Shown here in pieces: positions 25,942 through 34,238 of a DNA stretch of 64,000 nt. The DNA is from Leptolyngbya sp. 'hensonii'. GTDB lineage: Bacteria; Cyanobacteriota; Cyanobacteriia; GCF-001939115. A program made the translations under genes and the position numbers. Below the pieces are notes generated by a model, which searched no databases, was not told where the DNA came from, and saw nothing but the letters and a program-made list of their open reading frames with translations. Position 1 is the stretch's first letter. Each line of letters begins with the position of its first letter. The stretch lies in NCBI RefSeq assembly GCF_001939115.1, contig NZ_MQTZ01000019.1, positions 124,001 through 188,000 on the forward strand, in the 5' to 3' direction.

Positions 25942-26679
25942 ATGAAACTTCTGTTCATTCGCCATGCTCAATCGATCGGCAATCAGCAACGACGAATGCA
26001 GGGCCATGGGGACTTTGAATTGTCGGAGGATGGGCGACGACAGGCCGAGAAATTAGCGCAACGGTTGATGGCAGAATTCTGGTGGCCCTCCCATGTTTAC
26101 ACCAGTCCGCTGAAACGGGCTGTCCAAACAACAGAAATCTTACTGAACAACTTTATAACGGTTCCCTTGCCCGCTGCTGTCAGGGATCTGATTGACAGCA
26201 GTTCGGAATTGTCAGGGGTAGGGCTGGATGGAAAACATCCGCATAAACTGCAACTCCATTACGCAGAGGAGCTCAAAGAACACCAAAACGGAATCTTGAC
26301 AGGATTGACCTGGGCTGAAGCGCAGGCTCAGTATCCAGAACTCTGCCAGACACTGGAGACCTCCCTCGACTGGATTCCGATTCCGGGCGCTGAGTCCCTG
26401 CAGGAAGCCCGGGGGCGAACGAAGCAGTTCATTCAGGCCCTGCTGACGCAGCATCAGGATTCAGATCAGATCTGGATTGTGACCCATAGCTGGATTCTGC
26501 AACATCTGATTTCAGAACTGTTAGGGTCGGATCGCTCCTGGCGGATGCATGCTCAAAATACAGCCCTGTTTGAATTCTGGATTAATCTGACCCGCTGGAA
26601 CTGTACGGATCAGAATCTGTGGAACACGGATCTCTGGCAGATTCGTCGTTTCAATGACTATCGGCACCTGTTACCCTGA
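25942..26679 (+). CDS. Histidine phosphatase superfamily protein (phosphoglycerate mutase-like)
   Basis: A 245-residue phosphohydrolase/mutase-fold protein. The catalytic signature is LLFIRHAQSIGNQQRRMQG (R-H-x-x; the usual RHG is RHA here). Family blocks follow (ELSEDGRRQAEKLAQRL, YTSPLKRAVQTTEILL). The second catalytic His lies in IWIVTHSWILQHLI. An insert of about 60 residues in the cap region precedes GAESLQEARGR. Substrates in this superfamily are very diverse, so no specific reaction is assigned. It is divergent from ndhM. Confidence 0.86.
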   Translation: MKLLFIRHAQSIGNQQRRMQGHGDFELSEDGRRQAEKLAQRLMAEFWWPSHVYTSPLKRAVQTTEILLNNFITVPLPAAVRDLIDSSSELSGVGLDGKHPHKLQLHYAEELKEHQNGILTGLTWAEAQAQYPELCQTLETSLDWIPIPGAESLQEARGRTKQFIQALLTQHQDSDQIWIVTHSWILQHLISELLGSDRSWRMHAQNTALFEFWINLTRWNCTDQNLWNTDLWQIRRFNDYRHLLP

Positions 26680-26874
26680 GTCCCGCAGGGGCAAAACTTG
26701 ATGTCTTTGAGCCACGGCCATGGGCATAGAGAGGGGGGGTAAAACTACTGTGAAATCCCTGCTTTTGTAGCAAGGCTGACAAACCCATCTCTAGACTGAT
26801 AGGATTAGGATCACATCATTTGTTAATAAAGTCATAATATTATGGCTGTCAAATAGCCAGTCGCCGAGATCAAT

Positions 26875-27807
26875 ATGGTTAATCCCGCCAACGATATTGC
26901 CAGGCAGGCTCGTCAGGGTAGCGTTGCAGCCATTATTCAGGTTCTTAATGATCAACTGTCCGATCAGGGTGTCAGGACAAGAGCCGTATTCTCAGACCGG
27001 GTGCTGCAGCTTCTTTGTGAAGCAGCCACCACCGATCAGCTCGAGCAGGTGCTCCTCGTTGATCGGGTCAAGCAGATCCTGGAATCCATCTCACCCCGGC
27101 ATGTGCATCGGGTCAATATTAACAGTCGTATTGTTCGGGAACAACAATTGCTCTGGCTGGATGAAATTAACCGGGATCCGGAGAGCCAGCTTTTGTGGTC
27201 TCAGGAAATTACCTTGGCTAAGCCCAACATCCTGAGTCGTTTTCTGCAAGAGCGTAAGGCGCAGCGATCGGGCTATTCCAGATCTGCCCTGCCCCGTCCC
27301 CTCCCCTCTCGACCGTTCCGGGAACAGCGCCAGTTTTGGCGAGGCATGTTGGGGGGGGCTGGCTTGAGCTTTCTGGCTCTGGCTGCCGCTTTTGGTCTTT
27401 GGCACCTATCTGGAATGAGGTCTGGCAGTGAAACCCAGCCCAATACAGCCTTGAACCCGGCCCCCTCTCCGGCCGAGTCCCCCGTGTCTCCGGAGGGGAC
27501 TTCCCATCCGGCTGTGGCAAAACCGGTATCCCAGATCAAGTCTGTGGTGCCTGCTCGCAAAGATGATCCTTTTGTTGAGGCTGTGCGACTGGCAGAGCAA
27601 GCGTCCCAAGAGGGTAAGCAGGCCCAAACTTCAGTAGAATGGTTGCAACTGGCAGCCAAATGGCAAAGAGCATCTGACCTGATGGGCCAGGTTTCTCCTA
27701 AAGACGATCGCTACAAAACGGCTCAATCGCGCCGACAGTTCTATCGCCAAAATAGTGAATCAGCTTTGCAGGAAGCTGAGAAAAAACAGGCCACAATTAG
27801 TGAATAA
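26875..27807 (+). CDS. Hypothetical single-TM protein
   Basis: I do not recognise the family. The 310-residue protein has a cytosolic N-terminal helical half (~1-145) with a basic Pro/Arg-rich juxtamembrane segment, one TM helix (LGGAGLSFLALAAAFGLWHL, ~160-180) and a Pro/Ser/Thr-rich linker. A helical C-terminal segment (FVEAVRLAEQASQEGKQAQT onward) resembles the helical repeats of the 685-residue protein encoded at 29071. The start ATG 26875 is typical. The 3' end overlaps the convergent GT2 gene by 11 bases. The C-terminal half probably lies outside the cytoplasm. No enzyme motif is visible. Confidence 0.75.
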   Translation: MVNPANDIARQARQGSVAAIIQVLNDQLSDQGVRTRAVFSDRVLQLLCEAATTDQLEQVLLVDRVKQILESISPRHVHRVNINSRIVREQQLLWLDEINRDPESQLLWSQEITLAKPNILSRFLQERKAQRSGYSRSALPRPLPSRPFREQRQFWRGMLGGAGLSFLALAAAFGLWHLSGMRSGSETQPNTALNPAPSPAESPVSPEGTSHPAVAKPVSQIKSVVPARKDDPFVEAVRLAEQASQEGKQAQTSVEWLQLAAKWQRASDLMGQVSPKDDRYKTAQSRRQFYRQNSESALQEAEKKQATISE

Positions 27808-28753
27808 CCTGCATAGGGGCTGGTAACTGATGCTGTTTAGTCCGCGCTTGCAACAGGAGCTTCCAGGCCATGAGGAAAGGAACCGAGGGCAGGAGCAGTT
27901 TCAATCCGGTAAAAAGTTGTCTGTCCTTCAGGGCAACAAAACCCCAGTGTAAGTTCAAGTAGTTTTGAATGTCTTTGATGCTGGGAAGTTGCGCCTGATG
28001 CTCAGGACGGATATGAGCGTAGATTTTCTGTTTGATTTTCAGGTTCGTGTTTAGCCGTTCCTGAATCGAATTTTTTCGATTCGACCCACCTTCCCAAACT
28101 GTTCGGTAAGCCAAACCTTGATTGATAAAGATGGCATCCCCAAATTGAGCAATTCTCACCCAGGAGTCAATATCGTCACAAACGGTGAGATGGATGTCCC
28201 ATCCACCTGATTTCAGAAACGCCTCTCGGGAAACCGCAACCTGAACGGGGGTCCCAAAGGCGACTTGCTCTAGCAGCATGCCACGGTGAATATTAACTTG
28301 AGGAATATGAAACACTGGCACAGGCCCGATCGAGGGGGTGCAACCTAACAGATGGCCGCCACTGTTAACCTGAATTGCCTGGCCAGAACAAATAACGGCT
28401 GTGGGATGCAGGGCGATCGCCTGCAACATGACTTCAATACAGTTAGGGGCCAGATAATCATCATCGTCTAAGAATTTGATCCAGGTTCCTGTAGCCTCAG
28501 CCACCCCGACATTAACGGACTGGGAGTGTCCGCAGTTAGACTCGTTGCGCACATATTTTAACCGGGCATCTCCCTGGTCTTGCAGACTGCTGACTAGATG
28601 GCCCATCCGTTGGGCTGTCTCATCTGTAGAGGCGTCATCGATCACAATGACTTCACAGGGGAGGGATTGGTTCAGGGCAGAATCAATGGCTCGATTCAGG
28701 AATCCCCATCGATTGAAGGTTGTGATGACAATAGTAAACGTGGGTGGCGGCAT
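27797..28753 (-). CDS. Family 2 glycosyltransferase
   Basis: A GT-A fold sugar transferase of about 318 residues. The N-terminal core reads FTIVITTFNRWGFLNRAIDS, then VIVIDDASTDETAQRM (nucleotide-binding), then GTWIKFLDDDDYLAPNCIEV with the DDD metal-binding site. The acceptor half carries GGWDIHLTVCDDIDSWVRIA. A hydrophobic C-terminal segment (LKLLLPSVPFLMAWKLLLQ) suggests membrane association. The start is placed at ATG 28753, because the usual N-terminus is just before TFTIVITTFN; ATG 28816 is an alternative. Likely role: surface polysaccharide or glycan synthesis. The sugar is unknown. Confidence 0.87.
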   Translation of the reverse strand: MPPPTFTIVITTFNRWGFLNRAIDSALNQSLPCEVIVIDDASTDETAQRMGHLVSSLQDQGDARLKYVRNESNCGHSQSVNVGVAEATGTWIKFLDDDDYLAPNCIEVMLQAIALHPTAVICSGQAIQVNSGGHLLGCTPSIGPVPVFHIPQVNIHRGMLLEQVAFGTPVQVAVSREAFLKSGGWDIHLTVCDDIDSWVRIAQFGDAIFINQGLAYRTVWEGGSNRKNSIQERLNTNLKIKQKIYAHIRPEHQAQLPSIKDIQNYLNLHWGFVALKDRQLFTGLKLLLPSVPFLMAWKLLLQARTKQHQLPAPMQVIH

Positions 28754-29070
28754 GCGGGATGGCTTATAGCAACTGTCATGGGAATGAGGTGGGGTAGACA
28801 CCCCCTTGTCCCCCATCTGTTAGGGCATCGCTATAGGGATGACTTCCTGATCAGGAGATAGTTCAGTCATCGGAATGGCCAGGGAATTCTTCTTCAGCTT
28901 AACATGCTGACCCAATTTAGCTGGGAGAGCAGTCAAGGTCTGACCAGTCTTGCGAAAGGGTTGTTTTTTAAAAGAAACGGAGTAAGATTGCACTACGTTT
29001 CTCGCCAGGAACCATAGGTGACCAGAGATAGGCAATCAGAGACAGTACTATTGTCATAGGAAAAGTATCT
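28754..29070. other. Divergent intergenic region with a doubtful small frame
   Basis: A 71-codon frame on the minus strand (28820-29035) begins only with TTG and has no clear ribosome binding site. I regard it as doubtful, although its C-terminal residues look more protein-like than random. No RNA gene or terminator was recognised. Confidence 0.3.
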
Positions 29071-31128
29071 ATGACCAGGAACCTTCGCAAAAATAACCTG
29101 CGACCACCCAAAAAAAACAGTTATCCAGTTCCGCCTTCTGGGTTGATCCCGGATCGCTTTCCGGCTGCATCTGAGTCAGTCCCGGGGGGCCAAGGTATGG
29201 CACTGGAAGAAAAATACCCAGACCTGTTACAGACACACTCCGTCATGCGGCCAGCTTCAACGCCATCCGGTCAACCTCCGTTGCGAGAAAGCATCCCAGC
29301 CCGAAATCCTTCCCGTCGTAAGACTCGCAGACTGCCCTCCTGGTTAGTGAGCTGGCATCTCTGGACCACGATCGGCATCCTCAGCTTTGGTGGAGCGGGT
29401 CTGGTTGCGGCCAATTTTCTCTTCCGTCTGCCCATGTTGCCCAACTGCCCAGCGATTTACTGGCCCCTGGCATCGGCTTCTATGCGCCTCTCCTGTGCCC
29501 AAGGCATGGCTGAACGGCGCACCTCCACCGATCTCCTGCAAGCAATCGAACTGGTCAATGCCCTGCCTCTGGACCACCCCATGCGTCCTGCGATCAATCG
29601 CTATATTGAGCAATGGGCGAAGGAGTTGCTGGACCTGAGTGAGCAGGATTTTCAATCAGGGAAACTGGATGAGGCGATCGCCCATGCGCGTAAAATTCCG
29701 ACGAATACCAGTGCCTATCGGTTGGTGAACGATCGGGTGCTGCGCTGGCGTAAAATCTGGTCTCAGGCTGAGGAGATTTACCGTCAGGCTGAAGCTGAGT
29801 TGCGAAAATTGAACTGGCATCAGGCTTTCTGGCAGGCCGTTCGTCTGCAAGCGGTGGGGAATACCTATTGGGAAACGACCCGCTACCAGCAATTTTTAGA
29901 CAGCTTACGACAGACCCGTTCCGAGAGTAATAAGTTATTCGAAGCCCGTGAGCTGGCAGAAACCGGGAATCTGGATAATTTGTTGAAGGCGTTGCAAGTG
30001 GTCAATGGCGTCCGTCCGAACAGCTATTTGTATCAAGAGGCCCGTAGGTTAGTCACTAAGTTTGGCCGTCAATTCATGGATCAGGCGGAGGCTACCCTGA
30101 CTGGGGGCGATCTGCAAACAGCAATTGCTGTAGCCCGCCGGATGCCAGCAGGGGTGGGACTGAAGCGGGAAGTTCAAGACTTTATCAGTTTGGGGCAGGC
30201 TGCGTTGAGGGCTCGTTCTGGGCAGATTGCAGATTTAGAGGCTGCCATCGCCCAAGCTCAGCAATTGGCTCCAGGTCGTCCGCTCTATGGTAAAGCTCAG
30301 GATCTGGTGGCCCGCTGGCAACTGGAGATTGAAGGGGTGAGCTATCTGGAGCGGGCCAGGGAAGTGGCTAAAGGGGGAACGGTGAACGAATTGTTGGCCG
30401 CGATCTCTGAAGCGGAAACCATTCCCCGTTCGAATCCCATGCGCGAAGAGGCGCAGCGGGAAATCAGTCGCTGGTACCGCCAAATCGAAACCATCCAGGA
30501 TCGTCCCTATCTGGATGCGGCACAACAACTGGCTGCTGGTGAGGATATTGCCTCCCTGCAGGCGGCGATCGATCAGGCGCAGAAAATCCGCTCTGGACGG
30601 GCACTCTATGGAGAAGCTCAGGGCAAAATCCAGGAGTGGACAGATCAGATCCAGACGATCCAGGATCAGCCGTACCTGGATCAGGCCGAGCAACTGGCGC
30701 AGGCTGGAGATTACCGGGCAGCCATCGATGCGGCTGAAGCGATTCAGTCTGGAAGGGCACTCTATCGGGATGCCCAGGCTAAGATTCGAGGCTGGAAAGG
30801 CTTTATTGAAGCTCGTCAGAACCTGCAGGAAGCCTATCGGTTAGCCACATCTCAGACACCAGAGGCTTTGGGATCAGCGATTCAGGTGGTGAATCGGATT
30901 CCGGCTGGTAGCGATCTGAGATCGCAGGCTGATACGCTGGTTAATCAGTGGAGCCGCCAATTATTGGCTCTGGCCGAGACGCAGGCCATGTATAACCTGC
31001 TGGATCAGGCGATCGCGATCGCCCAGAAGATTCCCGCCCAGGCCGATGTCTATAGTGCGGCGCAGCAGGATATTACCACCTGGAAACAGCGGAAAGCAGG
31101 CGTACCTGCTGGCAGCCCACCCCAGTGA
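29071..31128 (+). CDS. Membrane-anchored helical-repeat (solenoid) protein
   Basis: A 685-residue protein. A basic, Pro-rich cytosolic N-terminus (~1-90) leads to a TM helix (LWTTIGILSFGGAGLVAANFLF, ~91-113). About eight or nine irregular helical repeats follow to the C-terminus. A recurring pattern is A-I-x-x-A-x-x-I-x-S-G-R-A-L-Y-x-x-A-Q-x-x-I-x-x-W. Two well-preserved copies are near residues 495-530 and 545-575, each preceded by QTIQDxPYLDxA. I do not recognise the family by name. Repeats of this type make protein-binding solenoids, here probably periplasmic. The preceding single-TM protein (26875) shares the layout, so the two may belong together. Confidence 0.8.
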   Translation: MTRNLRKNNLRPPKKNSYPVPPSGLIPDRFPAASESVPGGQGMALEEKYPDLLQTHSVMRPASTPSGQPPLRESIPARNPSRRKTRRLPSWLVSWHLWTTIGILSFGGAGLVAANFLFRLPMLPNCPAIYWPLASASMRLSCAQGMAERRTSTDLLQAIELVNALPLDHPMRPAINRYIEQWAKELLDLSEQDFQSGKLDEAIAHARKIPTNTSAYRLVNDRVLRWRKIWSQAEEIYRQAEAELRKLNWHQAFWQAVRLQAVGNTYWETTRYQQFLDSLRQTRSESNKLFEARELAETGNLDNLLKALQVVNGVRPNSYLYQEARRLVTKFGRQFMDQAEATLTGGDLQTAIAVARRMPAGVGLKREVQDFISLGQAALRARSGQIADLEAAIAQAQQLAPGRPLYGKAQDLVARWQLEIEGVSYLERAREVAKGGTVNELLAAISEAETIPRSNPMREEAQREISRWYRQIETIQDRPYLDAAQQLAAGEDIASLQAAIDQAQKIRSGRALYGEAQGKIQEWTDQIQTIQDQPYLDQAEQLAQAGDYRAAIDAAEAIQSGRALYRDAQAKIRGWKGFIEARQNLQEAYRLATSQTPEALGSAIQVVNRIPAGSDLRSQADTLVNQWSRQLLALAETQAMYNLLDQAIAIAQKIPAQADVYSAAQQDITTWKQRKAGVPAGSPPQ

Positions 31129-31140
31129 GGCAGATTACAA

Positions 31141-31620
31141 TTAGCGGCCAAAAAAGTGAGCCAGCCCTTGCTTGAGGGCATGAATCAAAGATTCATGTTC
31201 CTTCAAGCTCTCCTCAGCAGCCCATTCCACCTGTTGCACGAGATCCTCTGGCAGGGCCAGTAAATCCACCAGGCGGCGATAGGCGGCCTGCTCCTCTGCA
31301 TTAATCAGATCTTCCGTTTCAGAACGGCGGCTGGCCTTGATCACCATATAGCCCAGTTTCAGAACCAGTTCCCGATCGTCGGTGTGGGGCAACTTTGGAA
31401 TCAATTCTTCCAGGGGAATATTCTGAGCCATGTATTCCTGTAATTCTGACTGTAGGGCCTGGCGCTGCTCGCTGTCTTCGGCGAACAGCATCGAGAACTG
31501 CTCCACCATCAAATCTGCTTCCTCTGGAGAGAGTTCTCCATCAGACCAGGCCATAGCGCAGACTGTTCGCAGAATCGTCATCTCGCGGGGAGAAATATGG
31601 GGGGGGATAGGCGGTGTCAT
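31141..31620 (-). CDS. TerB-like (tellurite-resistance) domain protein
   Basis: A 159-residue all-helical cytosolic protein. The TerB signature is visible: MTILRTVCAMAWSDGELSPE, then EADLMVEQF with acidic metal-binding positions, then a repeat of the pattern in LVLKLGYMVIKASRR and INAEEQAAYRRLVDLLALP. TerB-fold proteins bind divalent metal and act in stress or membrane-associated complexes. No other ter genes are present, so tellurite resistance should not be assumed. It converges with the solenoid gene 12 bases away. Confidence 0.85.
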   Translation of the reverse strand: MTPPIPPHISPREMTILRTVCAMAWSDGELSPEEADLMVEQFSMLFAEDSEQRQALQSELQEYMAQNIPLEELIPKLPHTDDRELVLKLGYMVIKASRRSETEDLINAEEQAAYRRLVDLLALPEDLVQQVEWAAEESLKEHESLIHALKQGLAHFFGR

Positions 31621-31741
31621 AATGGGGAAGAATTGATGGGAATAGGCGAAACTAATTTAAAGGTTTCTTCGTCCTGTTTCAAGTTTTGCAACTGATTCCT
31701 TCCATTTGCTGCGCTCTGCCATCCTGGAAAGTGTACCTGCT

Positions 31742-32362
31742 ATGGCTAAAGTCAAGTCTACTCCCCCAACCCCTGAGTGGAGAGACATGACCGTTGGTGT
31801 TCAACCCGAACCTCCTCCAGCCCAACTGGAAAATATTAAAGCCCAACTGGATCTGATTCTCCTCTCTCTGGAGGCATTGGTTGGGATTGGGTCTGAAGCG
31901 ATGCTGCAGGCTGCAGAAACACTGCAATTGGAGTCCGTGTTGAGCGATCGGGTCACCCTCTGGCGACTTCGCCAGTCCAGCCCGCTTCGCAAGGGCCAGG
32001 GCGGTCGGAAAAAGCTGGATGTGGAAGAGGCTAGAGCCCTGGTGTTGATCAGTTGTCATCTGGCCCGCCAGCATGCGGCTGTGATTCGTCAAGCTGTATC
32101 TCTCCTGGAACAGCTCACTGCACAAAACCGCCCACCCCATCAGGCATCCCTGTTGGGCGATTACCTGGATGGGTTCAGCAATACCTATCAGGAGCGGATG
32201 GAAGGGGGTGAGGATCTCCGTGCTGAGCACCTGACGCACCTGGCCCTGAGACTGTTGATTGATCTGCTGTTTTATAGCAGCCCGGGTGGTTCCCGCCGCC
32301 TCTGGCTAGCGTTGTTAGACCGCTCTACCCCTGTTACCGTCCCTCCGGCAGGTCAAGGATAA
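31742..32362 (+). CDS. DUF3038 family protein
   Basis: A cyanobacteria-specific protein of unknown function, ~206 residues. The body from QLENIKAQLDLILLSLEALV through SGVL-type helices to LALRLLIDLLFYSSPGG matches my memory of DUF3038. The adjacent DUF4335 gene supports it, because these two families usually sit side by side. The start is taken at ATG 31742 (MAKVKSTPPTPEW). An in-frame ATG at 31706 would add 12 residues. It is helical and without TM segments. It begins an apparent two-gene operon, with eight bases to the next start codon. Confidence 0.82.
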   Translation: MAKVKSTPPTPEWRDMTVGVQPEPPPAQLENIKAQLDLILLSLEALVGIGSEAMLQAAETLQLESVLSDRVTLWRLRQSSPLRKGQGGRKKLDVEEARALVLISCHLARQHAAVIRQAVSLLEQLTAQNRPPHQASLLGDYLDGFSNTYQERMEGGEDLRAEHLTHLALRLLIDLLFYSSPGGSRRLWLALLDRSTPVTVPPAGQG

Positions 32363-32370
32363 CGTGATCG

Positions 32371-33855
32371 ATGAGAAGTGCTCCTTCTACCCAACGACGG
32401 TTTACCGCTCCCACCTGCGTCCTGGAGATTGCAGGGGAAGAATCTCCCCTGTCTCGCTGGTTAGGGCAGTCAGCCTTGAAGCAGTTGCAGTTTCGTCTCT
32501 GGTTGGTTGATCCAGACTGCCCTAACCAGCAGCAGGTGATTTTGCAGGGCGATCGTACCGAGCTGGAAATGCTGGTGGATCAGGTGGAAGCCTATGTCCA
32601 GACCCTGTTGGGCCATAGTCTGAAGCCAGAGACTGACCTGGAAGTCATCCCTCCAGCTTTCCAGGCTTCAAGCACAGGGTCTATCTCCCTGCAGCCCAGG
32701 GGGCTGCTTTCCCATGAATTAATTCCTGGTTCCCTGGCAGCGGCGGAATCTCCAGCTTCCATTGCTTTGAGTGCGATTCAACTGTCTGATTTGACAACGG
32801 TTCTGGATCTCTATGGGCTAGAAGTGAAGGCGATTCCCCAGTTAGGCCAGCAGCGTCGAGGGGTGGCCTGGCTGGGCCAGTGGCAAATGGCGGCGGTGGC
32901 ACTGGTCACGGTTGGGCTAACAGCAACGACGCTCCGCTTGATGACTTCTTCCAGACCGCCGCTGCAGACTTCCTCTGCCCCCGAGGCGGCGAAGTTGGAT
33001 CAGCCCCAGGAAATTGCCTCTGAGTTGGATCGGCCTCTGTCCTCTCCGTTTCCCTCGGGTTCTGCAGTTCCTGCTTCCCCCGTGAAGCAGACGGCTCAAG
33101 GGGCAACGCCTGCACCCGTACCATCGCCTGGAGCCAAAACACCCAGCCAATTGGCCCCAGCTTTTCCGCCAACGTCCCCCTTCCCGGTGGCTAGCCAGCC
33201 CCAGGTAGCGATCGCGCCAGTCCCTGCATCCTTGCCCTCCACGGCCCTGCCCCCCCTGACCTTACCCCCTCTGAACCAGCCTGAACTCAAGGAGCGTCAG
33301 GGAGCGGTGCCGCCTACGGGAGGGACTTCGGCAGGTCAGATCAGTCCGGCGGCTCCGCCAGCATTGCCTCCAGCCGCCAGAGACTCGGTCGATCGCCTCG
33401 CCCGTCGATCGGAACTGAGTAATGCTCAGCAGGCTCCGGCTGCCTCTGCCCCGATCGCCTCAACCACCACCCCTGATGTTCTGGGCCAGGGAAATTCTCC
33501 CCGACGGGCCGCTCCTGCTGCTCAAGCAGGGAATTTTAGCCAGGGGCGGGCAAGGGAAGAAAACCGGACTGCTTTTGATACCGTGCCCCAGGTGGCTGAG
33601 GTGAGGCAGTATTTTCAGCAACGCTGGCAGCCCCCCGCAGGGCTAGCACGAATTTTGGAATACAGTCTGATTCTGAGCCCGGCGGGCAAGCTGCAACGAA
33701 TTGTGCCCCTGAATCAGGCGGCGATCGACTACTTTGATCAGGCGGAAATCCCCCCTGTAGGGCAAGTGCTGGTCTCACCCTGGCAGGACAAGCAAACCCT
33801 GGTGATTCGCCTAGTGCTGAGCCCAGATGGAAAGGTTCAGGCTTTCTTAGAGTAG
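32371..33855 (+). CDS. DUF4335 family protein with Pro/Ala-rich linker
   Basis: A 494-residue cyanobacterial protein. The N-terminal domain (~9-80: RRFTAPTCVLEIAGEESPLS, then QQVILQGDRTELEMLVDQVE) matches DUF4335. A TM helix (WQMAAVALVTVGLTATTLRL, ~170-190) follows. A very long Pro/Ala/Ser-rich disordered segment (~195-400) leads to a compact C-terminal domain (~408-494: VRQYFQQRWQPPAGLARILE onward) with alternating beta-like residues. The probable topology is a cytosolic N-domain and an external C-domain. It is co-transcribed with the DUF3038 gene. Its function is unknown. Confidence 0.82.
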   Translation: MRSAPSTQRRFTAPTCVLEIAGEESPLSRWLGQSALKQLQFRLWLVDPDCPNQQQVILQGDRTELEMLVDQVEAYVQTLLGHSLKPETDLEVIPPAFQASSTGSISLQPRGLLSHELIPGSLAAAESPASIALSAIQLSDLTTVLDLYGLEVKAIPQLGQQRRGVAWLGQWQMAAVALVTVGLTATTLRLMTSSRPPLQTSSAPEAAKLDQPQEIASELDRPLSSPFPSGSAVPASPVKQTAQGATPAPVPSPGAKTPSQLAPAFPPTSPFPVASQPQVAIAPVPASLPSTALPPLTLPPLNQPELKERQGAVPPTGGTSAGQISPAAPPALPPAARDSVDRLARRSELSNAQQAPAASAPIASTTTPDVLGQGNSPRRAAPAAQAGNFSQGRAREENRTAFDTVPQVAEVRQYFQQRWQPPAGLARILEYSLILSPAGKLQRIVPLNQAAIDYFDQAEIPPVGQVLVSPWQDKQTLVIRLVLSPDGKVQAFLE

Positions 33856-33860
33856 GTCCT

Positions 33861-34238
33861 TCACCCCCGATCGAGGATGGCCATCAGGTCATCGGATAGG
33901 GTGACTGGGTCAAAGGGCTTGGCAAATACGGCTGTAACACCCAGGTCAGCAAACCGACGTTGATCGGCAGCCTGCACTTTAGCGGTTAACAATACGACCG
34001 GGATATTTTGGGTCTGGGGATTGGCACGTAATTGCAGAAAAGCCGTAGGACCGTCAATATCTGGCATCATTACATCCAGAAGAATCAGATCTGGTTTCTC
34101 GGTTTCAGCCTTAGCAATGCCTTCATGCCCAGAGGCTGCGGTAATAACCTCCCAGTCTCCCATGATTTCCAGACTGGCCTGGGCGACAGTCCGGATATCT
34201 GCCTCATCATCCACGATCAGAATGCGCTTAAGAGTCAT
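33861..34238 (-). CDS. Single-domain response regulator (CheY-like)
   Basis: A 125-residue receiver. The acidic pair is in ILIVDDEADIRT, the phosphoacceptor Asp in LILLDVMMPDIDGPTAF, and the conserved Thr and Lys are in VVLLTAK and VFAKPFDP. No output domain is attached, so it probably passes signals by protein contact or phosphotransfer. I place the start at ATG 34238 (MTLKRILIVDDE), which overlaps the stop of the upstream sensor kinase gene by 11 bases. That points to translational coupling, with the kinase as cognate donor. Confidence 0.92.
   Translation of the reverse strand: MTLKRILIVDDEADIRTVAQASLEIMGDWEVITAASGHEGIAKAETEKPDLILLDVMMPDIDGPTAFLQLRANPQTQNIPVVLLTAKVQAADQRRFADLGVTAVFAKPFDPVTLSDDLMAILDRG

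Noticed and set aside
28820-29035. 71-codon minus-strand frame with TTG start
   Set aside because: There is no ATG near the start, no ribosome binding site and no recognised family; it is kept only as a doubtful note.
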